Below are positions 1 through 11,785 of a stretch of 64,000 nt of DNA, one piece after another. Position numbers and translations under genes: made by a program. The DNA is from Orychophragmus violaceus (Eukaryota > Streptophyta > Magnoliopsida > Brassicales > Brassicaceae). The stretch spans positions 72,659,581 to 72,723,580 of the forward strand of contig CM058240.1 of the NCBI GenBank assembly GCA_030180135.1. Reading direction: 5' to 3'. Under the pieces are notes generated by a model. It was given only the letters and a program-made list of their open reading frames with translations, was not told the origin of the DNA and made no database searches. Every line of letters starts with the position of its first letter. Positions within the stretch are counted from its first letter, which is position 1.

Positions 1-192
1 TCTCAAATGATCACTGAATTCTTGGCTTAAGTATTCTCCTCCACGATCTGATCGAAGAGCCTTAATACTTTTGTCAAGTTAATTATGTACTTCATTTTGG
101 AACTCTTTGAACTTTTCAAAAGATTCCGACTTGTGTCTCATTAAATAGACATAGCCATACCTGCTGAAATCACCAGTGAAGGTAATGAAGTA

Positions 193-1194
193 TCAAAAAT
201 TTCCTCTGGCACTAGTGCTCATTGGGCCGCATACATCCGTATGTATAAGGCCCAATAGGTCACTGGCCCTTTCATTTTGTTTGTTGAGAGGGGCCTTTGC
301 CATTTTGCCTAGTAAACAAGATTCACATTTCTCACATGATTCATAATCAAATGAGCCCAAAAGCCCATCACTATGGAGCTTTTGAATCCGTTTCTCGTTT
401 ATGTGGCCCAAACGACAATGCCATAGAAAAGTCTGATTCGTGTCATTTGATTTGAATCTCTTGGTGTTAATGTTATAGATTTGAGTGCTTTGGTTTAGAA
501 CATAAAGCCCATTCTCTAATGGGCTGCTACCATAAAATATATCATTGTAATCAAAAGAACAACATTTATTCTTAATTGAAAACTGATATCCTTCCAAATC
601 CAAAATAGGAATAGAAATAATATTTCTGCTTATAGCAGGTACATAGTAGCAATTATGAAGTTCTAAAACCAAACCAGAAGGTAAAGACAAGTTAAATGTT
701 CCTACGGCTAATGCAGCAACTCTTGCTCCATTCCCCACGCGCAGGTCCACTTGTCCCTTTTCCAACGTCCTACTGTTGCTTAGGCCCTGCATATTTGTAC
801 AAATATGAGCACCACAGCCGGTATCCAATACCCAAGAAGTAGAACCAGAAGTAGTAACATTTACTTCTATAACAAAAATACCTGAAGATGAAGTCTCGAA
901 AGTCTTCTTCTTCTTCTTCTTCTTCTCTTCCAAGAATTTGTTGCAATTTCTCTTCCAATGCCCAAGCTCTTTACAGTAATGGCACTTATCAGTCTCAGAT
1001 GGGCCCGGCTTGGGCTTCGGGGCTGGCGCAGGCGTGTCTTGGTTCTCAACCTGGACTGCCTTGCCCTTTCCCTTGCCTTTGCCAAGTTTCTTAAACTTCT
1101 TACCCCCTTGTACCATAAGTACATTAGGAGTGCCCTTCTTGACATTTGGCTCAGCTGTCTTGAGCATGCCATGCAGTTGTCTTGAGCATGCCAT
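193..1194 (-). pseudogene. gag C-terminus, protease and integrase start of copia element 1
   Basis: The frame opens inside the gag duplication and runs through a basic linker, a CCHC zinc knuckle (CHYCKELGHWKRNC), a run of lysines, the aspartic protease core (WVLDTGCGAHIC) and the GAG-pre-integrase zinc region (HCRLGH ... CEKCESC). It reaches the first catalytic Asp region of integrase (HTDVCGP) and stops at 193-195. The same frame continues below 193 with recognisable integrase sequence (YFITFTGDFSRYG, then RSDRGGEYLS) and a second stop at 79-81. It is a nonfunctional remnant. Confidence 0.88.
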
Positions 1195-1783
1195 GCAGTT
1201 CAGTCAACGTCTTTGTCAAGTTATTCATGTTATAGTTCATAACAAACTGATCATAACTTGACGGCAGTGACTGCAGAATGATGTCAGTAGCCAACTCTTG
1301 GCTAATGGGACAATCCAGCTTCCCCAGGTTATCAATATAACCCATCATCTTAATGACATGAGGACTGACTGGACTGTCCTTTGGTAGCTTGCATTCAATG
1401 AGAGATTTAACCGTCTGGTATCTCTCAGTTCTTGCTTGCTCCTGAAACATGCTTTTCAGGCTAGTAATCATCTCCACTGGCGACTCCACGTTCTCGTATT
1501 GCTTCTGCAAATCCGAGTTCATGGTAGCCAACATGAGACAATTCACATCGACCACGTCATTGGAGTGCTTATCCCAAGCACTCCTTTCTACATGTGCAGC
1601 ATTGGCTCTCGGTTTTTCAAGGAGAACAGTTTCCAGGACATAGTCCCTTTTCTCCTGCTTGAGAACAATTCTCAAGTTCTGATACCATTCGAGAAAATTC
1701 GATCCATTTAACTTGTCCTTCTCAAGGACGGATCGCAGGGAGAAAGAGTTATTATGAGTGTTGTTAGTCATAGCTGAGAACAA
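1151..1783 (-). pseudogene. gag N-terminal part of copia element 1 (frameshifted)
   Basis: The 210-residue reading frame is a copia gag (UBN2/retrotran_gag type): it keeps 'KLNGSNFLEWYQNLR' near residue 25, 'MMGYIDNLGKLDCPISQELATD' around 145-165 and 'LTELHGMLKT' near its end. It matches the first 200 residues of the intact polyprotein at 28193-31792 closely. The frame is lost at a 22-bp tandem duplication, after which the remaining gag continues in another frame (193-1194). The product would be a truncated capsid protein without the zinc knuckle. Confidence 0.85.
1157..1200. repeat. 22-bp tandem duplication in gag
   Basis: The 22-bp unit starting gtcttgagcatgccatgc occurs at 1157-1178 and again immediately at 1179-1200. 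Related gag sequences (for example near 31200) have it once. Because 22 is not a multiple of three, the duplication shifts the gag frame. Confidence 0.9.
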
Positions 1784-2367
1784 AGAAAGGAAAAAGGTTT
1801 AGTTATGATGTTCAAGAAACGAGAAGTCTTAACTTTTAAGAAAACTCGCATTATATTCAAACATTGTTTCCTCAGATGAATATAATGATCCAAGACCCAT
1901 ATTTCACTAAACTTGAGTGAGCCACTGGCTATCACCCAAATTTAGCTATCTAGGTAAGCAACAACTTTGCTAGTTATATCCAATATAACTCTTGGTTGTG
2001 GATCGACATCTCATGCCCAATCCACCTGATGTCTCTGAGCCCAAAACGATTTTGATGGCCCAGTCAAGTAAACCAATCTCTTCAGTCATGTAATTGTTGA
2101 TGTCATGCACTGCAAGCCCATCAACACGATTACCTCCTGCCTTACTCATGTAATTGTGGACATCTCGCACTGCAAGTCTATCGCACAATGAAACGAGTCT
2201 TGACAGTTGACAAGATTGGAAAGACATCAAGTATCACTTGATATTTGATTGAGGAACAGAACTATTTAAAACGTTCAGTTTTATTATGTTTTAATTCTTC
2301 TAATTAAATGATTTCTCTTGGTTTGGTTCTGTGGTTTCAGGTTCCATAACCTAAACCATCGAATCTG

Positions 2368-2708
2368 GTGTCGACCGACACTACTTTAGTGTCGATCGAT
2401 GCAGATTAACCAAAACCAATCTGCGATAACCGATCAATCCAATTGATCCGGTTTCGAGTACCGGTCAGTGTCGATCGATGCTACATTAGCATCGGTCGAT
2501 ACCAACCCAATCGCAATAAACCATTCTTAGCGTTTAACCATCATTAACCAAGCTCGATAACCGGTCCAATCCAATTGAACCGATTCATCAATCTAGCGAG
2601 GTGTGTGTCGACCGACACAACTATTGTGTCGATCGACACTAGGAGAAACCTAATTTGTTCGGGTTATCCTTCTGTGTCGACCGACACCGGATTGGTGTCG
2701 ATCGACAC
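2368..2708. repeat. Array of paired GTGTCGAYCGACAC palindromes in leader of element 1
   Basis: The leader carries repeated pairs in which a GTGTCGACCGACAC-like site is followed within about 20 bp by a GTGTCGATCGACAC-like site. Clear members are 2368-2381, 2605-2618 with 2626-2639, and 2674-2687 with 2695-2708; a degenerate pair lies near 2466-2500. The second site is a perfect 14-bp palindrome. The same pairs occur in the LTR of this element (3251-3285) and in the outer copia element. Confidence 0.8.
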
Positions 2709-2855
2709 AGGGCGATAAACCCTAATCGTTTTCAAGCAAAAAATCCTAAAACTAGGTTTTCATGAAAACGAATTTTAGCAAGTTTGTATCAACCATACAC
2801 AGATTCAGATTCAACTAATCTAATCAACATGCTACAGATTCAATGGAACCCTAAA

Positions 2856-2867
2856 GCTCTGATACCA
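2856..2867 (-). other. Primer-binding site of element 1
   Basis: The plus strand reads gctctgatacca; on the element strand this is tggtatcagagc, complementary to the 3' end of initiator tRNA-Met, the usual minus-strand primer of plant copia elements. It lies one base inside the LTR, as in the outer and nested copia elements. Confidence 0.85.
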
Positions 2868-2868
2868 C

Positions 2869-3550
2869 TGAAGGAATTTCTAGCAGATCCTAATCCAATT
2901 AGGCAATCCTGTCTGAATTCCAAGCCTAGGATCTAAGGTTCATGTTATTGAATCTATGAGATCTCAGATTTACCTGGTGATTAGCAGCGGAAGATTTGCA
3001 GATAATCGAGATCACGAAGCACCTCAAACGCTGTGCCTCTACTGGTATCCACACGCACACAAACTGAACAGCAGGGATGCTAGTGCCTATAAGAGATCTA
3101 ATCTCTAGAGAGGTTTCTTTTCTAGTTCTGGTGGCTGTGAATTAGGTTAAGTTCGAGTTTAGGTCGACCATATATCTTATATATGTCGGCTTAAACCACA
3201 ACGGAATTAACCAACGATTATACCGTATTAATCTGGTTAATCCGCGAGTTGTGTCGACCGACACACTCTCTGTGTCGATCGACACGGCCCCAGAATTTCG
3301 ATACCGAATGCATATCAAATATGCATTCACTAGATCATTACATTAATGATCAACCTCATCTTTGACGTCCAGTTTGCTTAGGTGTGTGACCCTGTAGGAT
3401 CATATAACACTAGCAATGAGTTCTAAACTCATTGATCATAAGTGGCTTCTAGCAAAGCATTATGACTACCTAGTATTATATGATTGTCTCATCTCGACAA
3501 TACGACTTTCACTTAGAGTAAGTACAATAGATTTCAGGACATTCCCAACA
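2869..3550 (-). repeat. 5' LTR of copia element 1
   Basis: The LTR begins one base after the primer-binding site and ends in ...cccaaca before unrelated sequence, giving 682 bp with TG...CA ends. Its outer end resembles the LTRs at 17643-18280 and 33141-33776 (the 'ttcaggaca...cccaaca' end and a block with 'taggtgtgtgaccctgtaggatc'). The inner end reads tgaagg rather than tgttgg, so this terminus has mutated or belongs to another subfamily. It contains a paired palindrome motif at 3251-3285. Confidence 0.75.
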
Positions 3551-4840
3551 TAAACCCCCGAGCTACAAAAGTTAAGCAAATGCCAAAAAAATATATATAT
3601 ATATCTTACGCGGTTGGCAACTGATCCTAGAAGGAGCAGACTAGAGCGCGTTCCTTAGATCAACGACGCATCAGATCGATCAAAACTAAGTATGGGCATA
3701 AAAACCGGAACCGAAGAACCGGAGCCGAATTTTTTAATTTGGTTCCACCTAGAATACCCATTGGATCCTGAGTTGAGGAACCGTGGGTATCAGGTAGGAA
3801 CTTGAACCGAACTAAGAACCGAAACACGGAATCGAAAAACCGAATTTATATAAGGCTTAGTAAAATATTACCCATGGTTTAAACATCCACATAAAGAGTC
3901 ATATGAAAATATTTTTAGATCCATAGAATTTATGTTTATGTTATGTAATTGATATTGAATCATATATTTTTTTATTTTTTTGGCTAATGATATGTTGAAT
4001 TAACAAAAAAATTGGGGTTTTTTTGTTGATTTCATATATTTTTTGTTGCCATTTCGGTTTCAAAATACCCAGAACCGTTTAAGAACCAAAAATTTCGGGC
4101 ATTTTACGGTTCCTAAAATGATGGAATCGAACCGAACCGGAACCAACACGAACCGAACCAAAAATTGTAAAGTACCCATTGGATCCTAAATCTATATAAC
4201 CAAAATACCCGAAACCGATTGGTTACTATCCGGAACCGAACCGAATACCCGAATGCCCAGGGCTAATCCAAACGAAGGATCTGAACGCCGCCCTTAAGTT
4301 TGGAAGGGCGATAAACAGAGGCAACCATCGGCATAAATCCAGACACCGGCGAGCTACCCTTTAGCAAAAGGAGCATAAGTTCATCGACGCGTTCAAACAT
4401 GCGAAGATCCGGAGGGCAGCCTAAACCAGAACAATGGAAAAACGAGAGATTCGCTACCATCTCCTAAAAAGAAGAAGAAACGAGAGAAGAAGAAGAAGAA
4501 ATCAGAAGTAAAACGTAAAGGAAAAGGAAAGGAACGAAGATGGCGAGAATGAAAGGAAGAAAATCATATTTATAGCGGAAAAGGCAGCGGTTACCGAAGC
4601 GACGCGACGATTATCAATGCAGAGTTAAGGCGACACGATATTCCCGACACGTGGAGACCACCCGTTGGAGGAAGCCGATGTGTAATAAATGATCACGGAT
4701 ACAAAGCGGTTTCTTTCAGTCAAAAACAATTAATGAAAAATGTCGAGGTATCAACGCGCCGATATCGTTATTAGGCCAGACCAAGAGAAACAAATTCGCC
4801 GACCTACATTCTGCTCGATGCGACGAACTGGGGGGCTTAT
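3551..4840 (+). mobile_element. 3' internal remnant of an LTR retrotransposon (probably gypsy)
   Basis: This stretch lies between element 1 and the LTR at 4841-5386. It ends in a G-rich polypurine-like tract (ggggggctta) directly before that LTR, as expected for the 3' end of a plus-strand element. No convincing protein domain remains. A 65-residue open frame at 4263-4460 (minus) shows no family I recognise. An unrelated ACCGAACC-rich insertion (3693-4259) interrupts it. The gypsy assignment rests on general layout and is uncertain. Confidence 0.45.
3693..4259. repeat. CCGAACC-rich repeat with short inverted ends
   Basis: About 567 bp rich in gaaccg and ccgaacc words begins with tgggcat and ends with atgccca, which are inverted copies of each other. 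Flanking DNA on both sides has a different composition. I see no clear target duplication. It may be a MITE-like insertion or a low-complexity repeat common in Brassicaceae. Confidence 0.45.
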
Positions 4841-5386
4841 TGTTAGAGGTGGGTTTAGCACTCCTCTAAAGCCCGACCCAATAACGAAGGGGTCAAGAAG
4901 AGGTTCGGCCTAGAAGACACAATAAAGACCCAACGCAAAAACCGGTCGGCAACGACGACAGAGTTCGGCGAGGCTCCCTCCCGACCTGCATGACAAAAAG
5001 AGATAAATGTTAATTTAACATTATCCGAAAAAGATAAGTAAGAATCTTTTTGGAAATAAAATCTAAGTGATTCAGATTTTGTAAATAATATAAAAGAGAA
5101 TATAGGTCAAAAACCCTAGAACATCTGATATAAATATTCTTCTCCTACGCAGAAAAGACTAAATCGAAACAGACACACACTTTGTACTCAAAAACCCTAG
5201 AGCTAGCAATTATTCAATTAATTTCGGCTCTTATCTAATAAGACTAGATTTTCCGGTATATTTTCGTTCTTGCTTTTTAATTCTTGCTTAATCTTAAATC
5301 CAAATCCCTAAATTACTAATCAATTTCATAAATTGATTATTGTTTGATTTTCTGAATCAAGAGGAAGTTTAAGTCCACCACTAACA
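4841..5386 (+). repeat. LTR (3' or solo) upstream of the TBC gene
   Basis: The block begins TGTTAGAGGTGG and ends CCACCACTAACA, near-perfect inverted termini, and is 546 bp long. It follows a polypurine-like tract, so it reads as the 3' LTR of a plus-strand element. A TATA-like word (tataaata, 5139-5146) lies in its second half, a typical LTR promoter position. No matching second LTR is in the window, and the flanks (cttat / tctca) do not form a target duplication. Confidence 0.65.
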
Positions 5387-5743
5387 TCTCATAAACAAAA
5401 TTTATATTTTAGATTGAGTTATAATCTCTTATCGGTTTTATTTTGTAATCTGGGCTAAGCAAATTTTCTAAAAATAATATAGTTGTGGTTTTAGATAGAA
5501 ACATTATGGTTGGATCTCCTGATATGGTAGTTTGTGTAGTAAGAACAACAGAATAATATTTGGTGTAACAATAAAAATCGTTCTTGTGTAGGATTTGGGT
5601 TTAGGTTGTTTTTCTTTTGGCTTTACAAAAAGAATACGACGCATTGAGGAGAGCGACCCAGCTGTACAACCGGGACGCATTTTGGTTTTAACCTCTCCGA
5701 GCAAAAGAGAGAGATTTTCCCAAAATCAAACAATCCGAAAATC
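5387..5743 (+). promoter_or_regulatory. TBC gene upstream region and 5' UTR
   Basis: This 357-bp stretch separates the LTR from the TBC start codon. It is AT-rich up to about 5580, then becomes a purine-rich leader (agcaaaagagagagattttc) typical of a plant 5' UTR. I cannot place a transcription start or a TATA box with confidence. Confidence 0.4.
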
Positions 5744-8700
5744 ATGGCTAAGAAAGGTCTCCCTGAGTGGCTCAACAGTTCCCTCTGGTCCACCTCTTCT
5801 CCGTCTCCCATCGTCGACGATCGCCCTCTCCGCCATCCTCCCGCCGCCACTACCGTCGCTCCTTCTCCTCCGATCGTCGAGCGTCCGCCTCTTTCTCCTT
5901 CTCCATCGGCGATTTCCCCCGCACCAGCTCCGCCTCTTCCTGTTCGTCCTCCTTCCAAATCTGAGATGAACGAGAGCGGTAAGGATGGTGTTGGAACCGA
6001 AACTCCCGCAGCTGAGGATGTTTCTCGAAAGACTCAGGTCATCGCTGTGGTTAGTGCTTAAAGACGAACTCATTCTCTGTGTACATTTTGATTGATTCCT
6101 CTTTGGTGATTTACTTCATCTGGTATACTATCAGTTATCTAACAAGGTGATAGACTTGAGGGAATTGAGGAAAATTGCTTCACAAGGTCTACCTGATGAT
6201 GCTGGAATTCGCTCCATCGTCTGGAAGGTAACACATTCGATCCTTTGTTTCGATTAGTAAACAAAACGAGAATATGTTGGATGTTCTTCTTTATTGCTCA
6301 TTCTTGTTAGTTGTGCAATCTATTCTTTATTTTGCTGAGTTTTCGTTGAATTTGCTTGTGGTGATATGGAAATGTTACCATATGTATGTTTTCAGTCTTT
6401 ACTTTGTTTTTGAGGATGCAATTTTACAAGGAATGCATTTTCAGTTACCTATTATGTCAGCTTTTGCTTCATGTTTGTTTATCTTGATTGTCACAGCTTT
6501 TACTGGGTTATCTGTCTCCTGATCGCTCATTGTGGTCTTCTGAGTTAGCTAAGAAAAGGTCTCAGTACAAGCAGTTCAAAGAGGAGCTTCTGATGAATCC
6601 TGTAAGTCCATTTTCGTGATTTGATACTCCATATTTGTATTGATTGGTTTGTGACGGTGTTCTCTTTTGCTCATCCCTTGGGAGTTGGGATGATATTTCT
6701 GTAAAACTTCTGATTAGAGTTGATGCCATTCTTATAAAATGATAGTTAGCTAGATTGATCGAATAGACTCAGTAGCATTTGTGTTAACCAGGGTGAAACG
6801 AGTGATGAAGTAGGCATAGTGGGATATGTGTTGTCACTAGTTAAGGGCGTGATGATGAACATGCGCTGTCAATATAAGATGATGATGTCATTTGGTGATA
6901 TGTTGACCAAGTAGAATTCACTGACGTTCAATTGGGAGGCATGGTGTTTTTATTATTGAGATCTAGAAGCTTGTGTGTGTTAGTATAATATGATGACAGC
7001 TAAATAGATGTCATGCATTTGACTAAGCAGACTGATCTAGGGCCATTGGGCATATAATACTTCTTAGAGGTACAATGAGAAGATATAGTAGTTAATGATG
7101 AATAAGTGGGTCATTTTAGAGGTGCTTATGTTATCTGGGTGATAACTTTTCCTTTTTCATGTTACTTTCTTGTTTTCAATTTAAGATTACCCCGGTTTCT
7201 ATATATTTTTTGTGGCTAGTTAGTCAGAAGTAACGAGGAAAATGGATAAATCAAAGGGTGGTGATAGTAATGACCCAAAAGTCGAAGGCCCTGGTGTCCT
7301 TTCAAGGTCAGAAATAACTCATGAGGATCATCCCTTAAGTCTGGGAACAACAAGCTTATGGAATAATTTTTTCAAGGTATCTAGTTTTTCAGCTTCATTT
7401 ATCCTCAATTTTTTGAGACAATTGACAAGTTTAGATGGTTAGTAACTTATTATCAAATTGTACATTTTGCCTGAAAATTTTAGAAGTATTATGAGTTATG
7501 AGATTCTCAGATGCTCACTTATGCAATTCTAAAAAATTGATTTATGTTCACTAATCATTATTTTGCCACTTCCAAGTTGGTTGTAAAAGCATGACTCATT
7601 AGTGACTCACATCATCACTATGAAGTATTCTTTTCACATCACCACTGATGTTCCATATAAACCTGCAAAATGACCTTCCTAATTTCAAACTCGTACTGTT
7701 CAGGACACAGAAGTCTTGGAACAAATCGACCGTGATGTTATGCGTACTCATCCAGACATGCACTTTTTCTCCGGGGATTCCGCGGTTGCAAAATCTAATC
7801 AGGTTGGGTTTTGGGTTTTGCTATTTAAAGCGCTTGGGATGATTAAAACATTTGCATATTAATAGCTTTCCGGGTGATTTTATACATGTCTTGCATCTTC
7901 AGGATGCTTTGAAGAACGTGCTGACTATATTTGCAAAGTTGAATCCTGGCATCAGATATGTACAAGGAATGAATGAGATATTGGCACCTATTTTCTACAT
8001 CTTTAAAAACGACCCAGACAAAGGAAATGCAGTGAGTAAAGGGCTAATGTACCTTTTTTCTTTCTTATTTGAATTGTACTCATTTTTTTCTTCCTCTATT
8101 GGTTTTCTTTGGGTAGAACACCACTACTCCTCCTTATTTTCTTAACTCCGGCATTTTAAGTTATGCAGGCGTATGCTGAGTCAGATGCATTTTTCTGTTT
8201 TGTTGAATTGATGAGTGGGTTTCGGGATAATTTCTGTCAACAACTTGATAACAGTGTCGTGGGTATACGTTACACTATAACAAGGCTGTCCATGCTCTTA
8301 AAGCATCATGATGAAGAACTTTGGCGTCATCTAGAAGTCACAACTAAAGTAAGATATCGCTTGCACAACTTTGGCTGATCATATGTCTTGATATATACGT
8401 GTCTGAATTGCATTGTTACTGGTTCAGAGTTGTGTGTGCATGAATGTTGTGCTGAAATATTCAATTCTTAATCTACCCTAACTACTAGATTAGAAAAAAC
8501 CATTATTTGAGCTCACTGTATTTCTGTTAAAATGTTTCAGCGTTGTGACATTTGAGACCTATGTGTCAAATTTCAGATAAATCCGCAGTTCTATGCGTTC
8601 AGATGGATCACACTCCTATTGACTCAAGAGTTCAACTTCGTGGAAAGCCTTCATATCTGGGACACGCTCTTAAGCGATCCCGAAGGTCCTCAGGTAGAAT

Positions 8701-9039
8701 TTCATACGTTGCATTAAGAGTTTCAATTGAAAAGCTCTAAGAAGCTGGGTAATAGGGAAGAATTAGAACAACGATATGTTATAGTCGTAGAGATTGGTCA
8801 TTGTAAAACATAGGCTTGAGTCATTAATGGGCACTAGTTGTTTTGTAAGATAAAAGAGCTAACAAGTGAATATGGAATCGCAGGAGACGCTACTACGGAT
8901 ATGTTGTGCAATGTTGGTACTAGTTCGAAGGCGTTTGCTTGCTGGAGATTTCACTTCGAATCTCAAACTACTACAAAACTATCCTCCTACAAACATCAGT
9001 CATATGCTCTATGTCGCAGACAAATTACGCTCTAAATAA
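5744..9039 (+). CDS. TBC-domain Rab GTPase-activating protein (TBC1D13-like)
   Basis: Nine exons give one frame of 445 codons plus stop: 5744-6049, 6135-6227, 6497-6601, 7224-7376, 7704-7802, 7903-8031, 8169-8348, 8577-8693 and 8884-9039. All introns are phase 0 and GT-AG. The protein has a Pro/Ser-rich N-terminus (about residues 1-95) and then a TBC domain. Both catalytic fingers are present: the arginine finger in IDRDVMR (Arg about 233) and the glutamine finger in YVQG (Gln about 273), so it should speed GTP hydrolysis by a Rab GTPase in vesicle traffic. Which Rab is unknown. Sequence and length fit the Arabidopsis At4g13730-type protein as I remember it. The start is the first ATG in the frame and gives the family N-terminus (MAKKGLPEWLNSSLW). 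Confidence 0.93.
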
Positions 9040-10500
9040 AATCTTCAGGGTTAGCAATAATTCACTCCCTTCTTCCTTCATAAAACTCTGCAACTTTCTG
9101 CTCATGTACATTATTGTGTAACTTCTTCATTTTAGCTCTCAGATCAAAATCTGATTCAGTGTTAAGACTTTTGATGGTAATGGTGTGTAACAGAGAGAGT
9201 TTTAGGTTTTGTCTTTTCTTATATTTTGCTTTGAGTTTCTGGTTTGATTTGGTAAATTATTTAAATAGAATCTGATGACAACTACCGAGTACAAAGTCAA
9301 AGCTCTTTGTGGGTTTCGTCCAATAAAAGCAAAAAGCAAAAGTCATAGCGAAACTAAAAAGCAAAGTTATGAGTTGTGGAACGATTTCACTAATCTTATT
9401 AGTTAGTATGATCCTTTTTCATCATACTCTTATCTCTTTCTTCTTTTCATGTCTTTTCTGTTTTGTTTTATTCTCGCTGCTTACCATCTTCTTATTGGAG
9501 AATTCTAAAACTTTTGCTCAAGACTCAAGAAAATGGATTGGAGTGTGTAATTGCTATACGGTACTTGTTCAACGGTTGATTCCTTGTTCGCAGAAAATTT
9601 GGCTTTGGAGGTTGGCATTTTCTCTTATTACACAATGTAACCTCTCTTTACTTGTATATCTCAAGTTCTAACCTCAATTTTTTTTTTTTTTATTACTAAA
9701 TTTCGTTTATCATATGGTCCAACTCAACATAAGATAATGTCCAACTCACAACCGTGTGCTACAGTTCTATCTACCACGTAATCAATGGTATGTATAAGAC
9801 AATTATTATGGCTAATTAATTTATAGAGATTTTACCACTATATAATTCAATCCTAAATTTATTTGCATGGGATCTAGATTCTTTGAATTTTCCGAATTTT
9901 CAAATTTGATCGGATTACATCAGATTCCGGTTCCTATCTAGCATGTAGATTGTCTTAAACCAAACATTACGTCCATGTTCAGCGTGCATACTGTCACTAA
10001 CGGCAGCGATCGAAATTTAGAAAGTGTAACTAAGTAAATATTATATGGGAAGTCGCACCGATCTTTTAAATTTATGTATTAGAAAGATTTTGGATTGATG
10101 GTTTAAACATCGACATCATTTCAGAAATTCAGAATCAACTTTTAATTGTTAGCGATTATTTTTTCTCTCACTAGTGTGTTGTTTTGACGTGTGTTGGTGT
10201 TTTTTTCTGGTCGCCGATCATATCATATTCATTTCAAACATAGCCTATGTGATACAATACTGCCTCATAACCAATTAATCCAAAAATAAAGGTGTTGGAT
10301 TTCTAACATTCTGCTGTATATGAGAATTAAACCAGTACATTAAACTCTAGATCCAACTTCTAAAATCTAAACAAAATGGTACCTTAGCCTAAATTGTCAA
10401 AAATCATGGTATTTCAAAATCTGATGGTCATGAAAGAAGATCACCGAGAAGAAAATTTCGCCACCGCTTCGGTATTCCCTTAAAAATCAAACGAGTAAGA
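9040..10500. other. TBC 3' flank and intergenic DNA
   Basis: No gene is supported here. The first few hundred bases should hold the TBC 3' UTR. A hydrophobic 100-residue open frame (9369-9671) lacks homology I can recognise, and the remainder is AT-rich. Confidence 0.5.
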
Positions 10501-10641
10501 GATTTTATCGATGGTAGACTCAATAAGCTCTCTACCGACTACATTCTCCAAAACATCCTCTCCTTTATTTCTTCAAAGTTCGCTGTCAAAACCTCTGTCT
10601 TGTACAAACGATGGAGCTTGATAAAATCATGGTGTGTGTAA
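10501..10641 (+). pseudogene. F-box domain fragment
   Basis: One frame reads DFIDGRLNKLSTDYILQNI, continues through LSFISSKFAVKTSVLYKRW and stops shortly after. This follows the plant F-box consensus (D.L..LPD.ll..ILSFLpTK.avaTSvLSkRW). There is no ATG in a sensible place and no downstream LRR or FBD domain, so it is a relic of the large F-box/FBD family. Confidence 0.7.
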
Positions 10642-11785
10642 AGAAGAAGCAGGAATCAAAGGTAACAAGCAAGAACCATGAATACTAACTCGGTAAAGCC
10701 TTGGACTGAAACTGAATGTTTCTCAATGAGTAACACCAAAACTATGTCGTTTTGTTTAGTGTTATGTATTTAAATGAAAACACGGTTTAGGTTATGTTTA
10801 TCAAAATAATTATCAATCATATATTTCCTTTTCCTCCTCTTCTTATGACCGATGTCTATCTTCTCTTCTCTCCCACCTTCTTCTATATATTTTATATTCT
10901 CTTTTCATTTCTTCGCATCCTATTGAACACATCTATCAAAAATATCAGAGATCAGCCCTCCTGGAAAACGGAAATTATTCTTGAAAAGCTAGAGATGTTC
11001 ATGATCAACGTGAGACGTTGCATGAGCCTCAACAAAATCTATAAACAAAATTTGTGGAGCCAAAATCAAAGGAAAAGCCATAAGTATTTATGAAGAATTT
11101 TATCAAACACTTGGCGGGAGAACCCTCAGATGATACATTGTGTGAATTTAAGTCTTTTCAATGATATATCCATGGAAGAAGTTCACACATACACATGATT
11201 AAGTGACAACATAGACTACAAGGTTAGAAAGAAGAAACAGAAAAGAAGGAATCCAAAAAATGCTCGTCTCTCCTTAGTTATGCCAGTTTTCAAGGGATAA
11301 TGGAAACGTCGGCTATGAAGACACGACACATGCACAAGAAAGAAGCCGACCATATGCAATCTACATCATGACATGACACGAGCCCTTAAAAGGTATGACA
11401 TGAGCTCGAGTTTTCGAAATAAACAGTTTTTAGGGAGTTTGTGTTCAACGACGATGACCACTGGTGGATACGAGAGATCATCGAGAGTCTCACAACTGTG
11501 TGCAGATGTTTAATTATTCAGTTACATCATCTGCCTAACCTACGTGATCCTAACTTTGGAAGTAGGGAACAAACTAAAGTAGAATTTTGTGTTCAGAAAA
11601 AGGATATTAAGGATGATATACAAACAACCCGAAAATATTCATAGATATGATGAGAAGCATGGGAATATAGTTATGGAGAAGAAAAGAAGAGGGAATCAAG
11701 CAAAGCTTTTGGAAGATCAAGTCGTCGAGAGAATGAAGATATATCATCATGCAATGAAATTTTAACTGACGGATAGTGGAAAAAT
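10642..11785. other. Intergenic stretch without a supported gene
   Basis: Short open frames at 10794-11093 and 11441-11644 show no domain I recognise. The latter begins with an acidic and Trp-rich stretch (FNDDDHWWIREIIESL) that could be a gene fragment, but this is not supported. Confidence 0.4.

Larger units (their letters stand above)
1..3550 (-). mobile_element. Ty1/copia retrotransposon, 5' part, decayed (element 1)
   Basis: This is the 5' portion of a copia element on the minus strand; its distal pol and 3' LTR lie beyond the window start. In transcription order it has a 5' LTR (2869-3550), a tRNA-iMet-type primer-binding site (2856-2867), a leader of about 1.1 kb, gag, zinc knuckle, protease and the beginning of integrase. 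It is closely related to the polyprotein at 28193-31792. The integrase start carries in-frame stops at 193-195 and 79-81, and gag is broken by a tandem duplication at 1157-1200, so the copy is dead. If it ended here as a complete element, the 5-bp target duplication on this side would be taaac after 3550; the other copy is not visible. Confidence 0.9.

Noticed and set aside
4263..4460. 65-residue minus-strand frame with a TATA-like word upstream
   Set aside because: No domain or homologue is recognised, and it is inside an LTR-element remnant.
5595..5969. Alternative frames overlapping the first TBC exon on both strands
   Set aside because: They are shadows of a C-rich Pro/Ser-coding exon; only the 5744 frame continues into the TBC domain.
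9369..9671. A 100-residue hydrophobic frame with a signal-peptide-like start
   Set aside because: The hydrophobicity comes from T-rich DNA; there is no recognisable family, and the frame lies in the 3' flank of the TBC gene.
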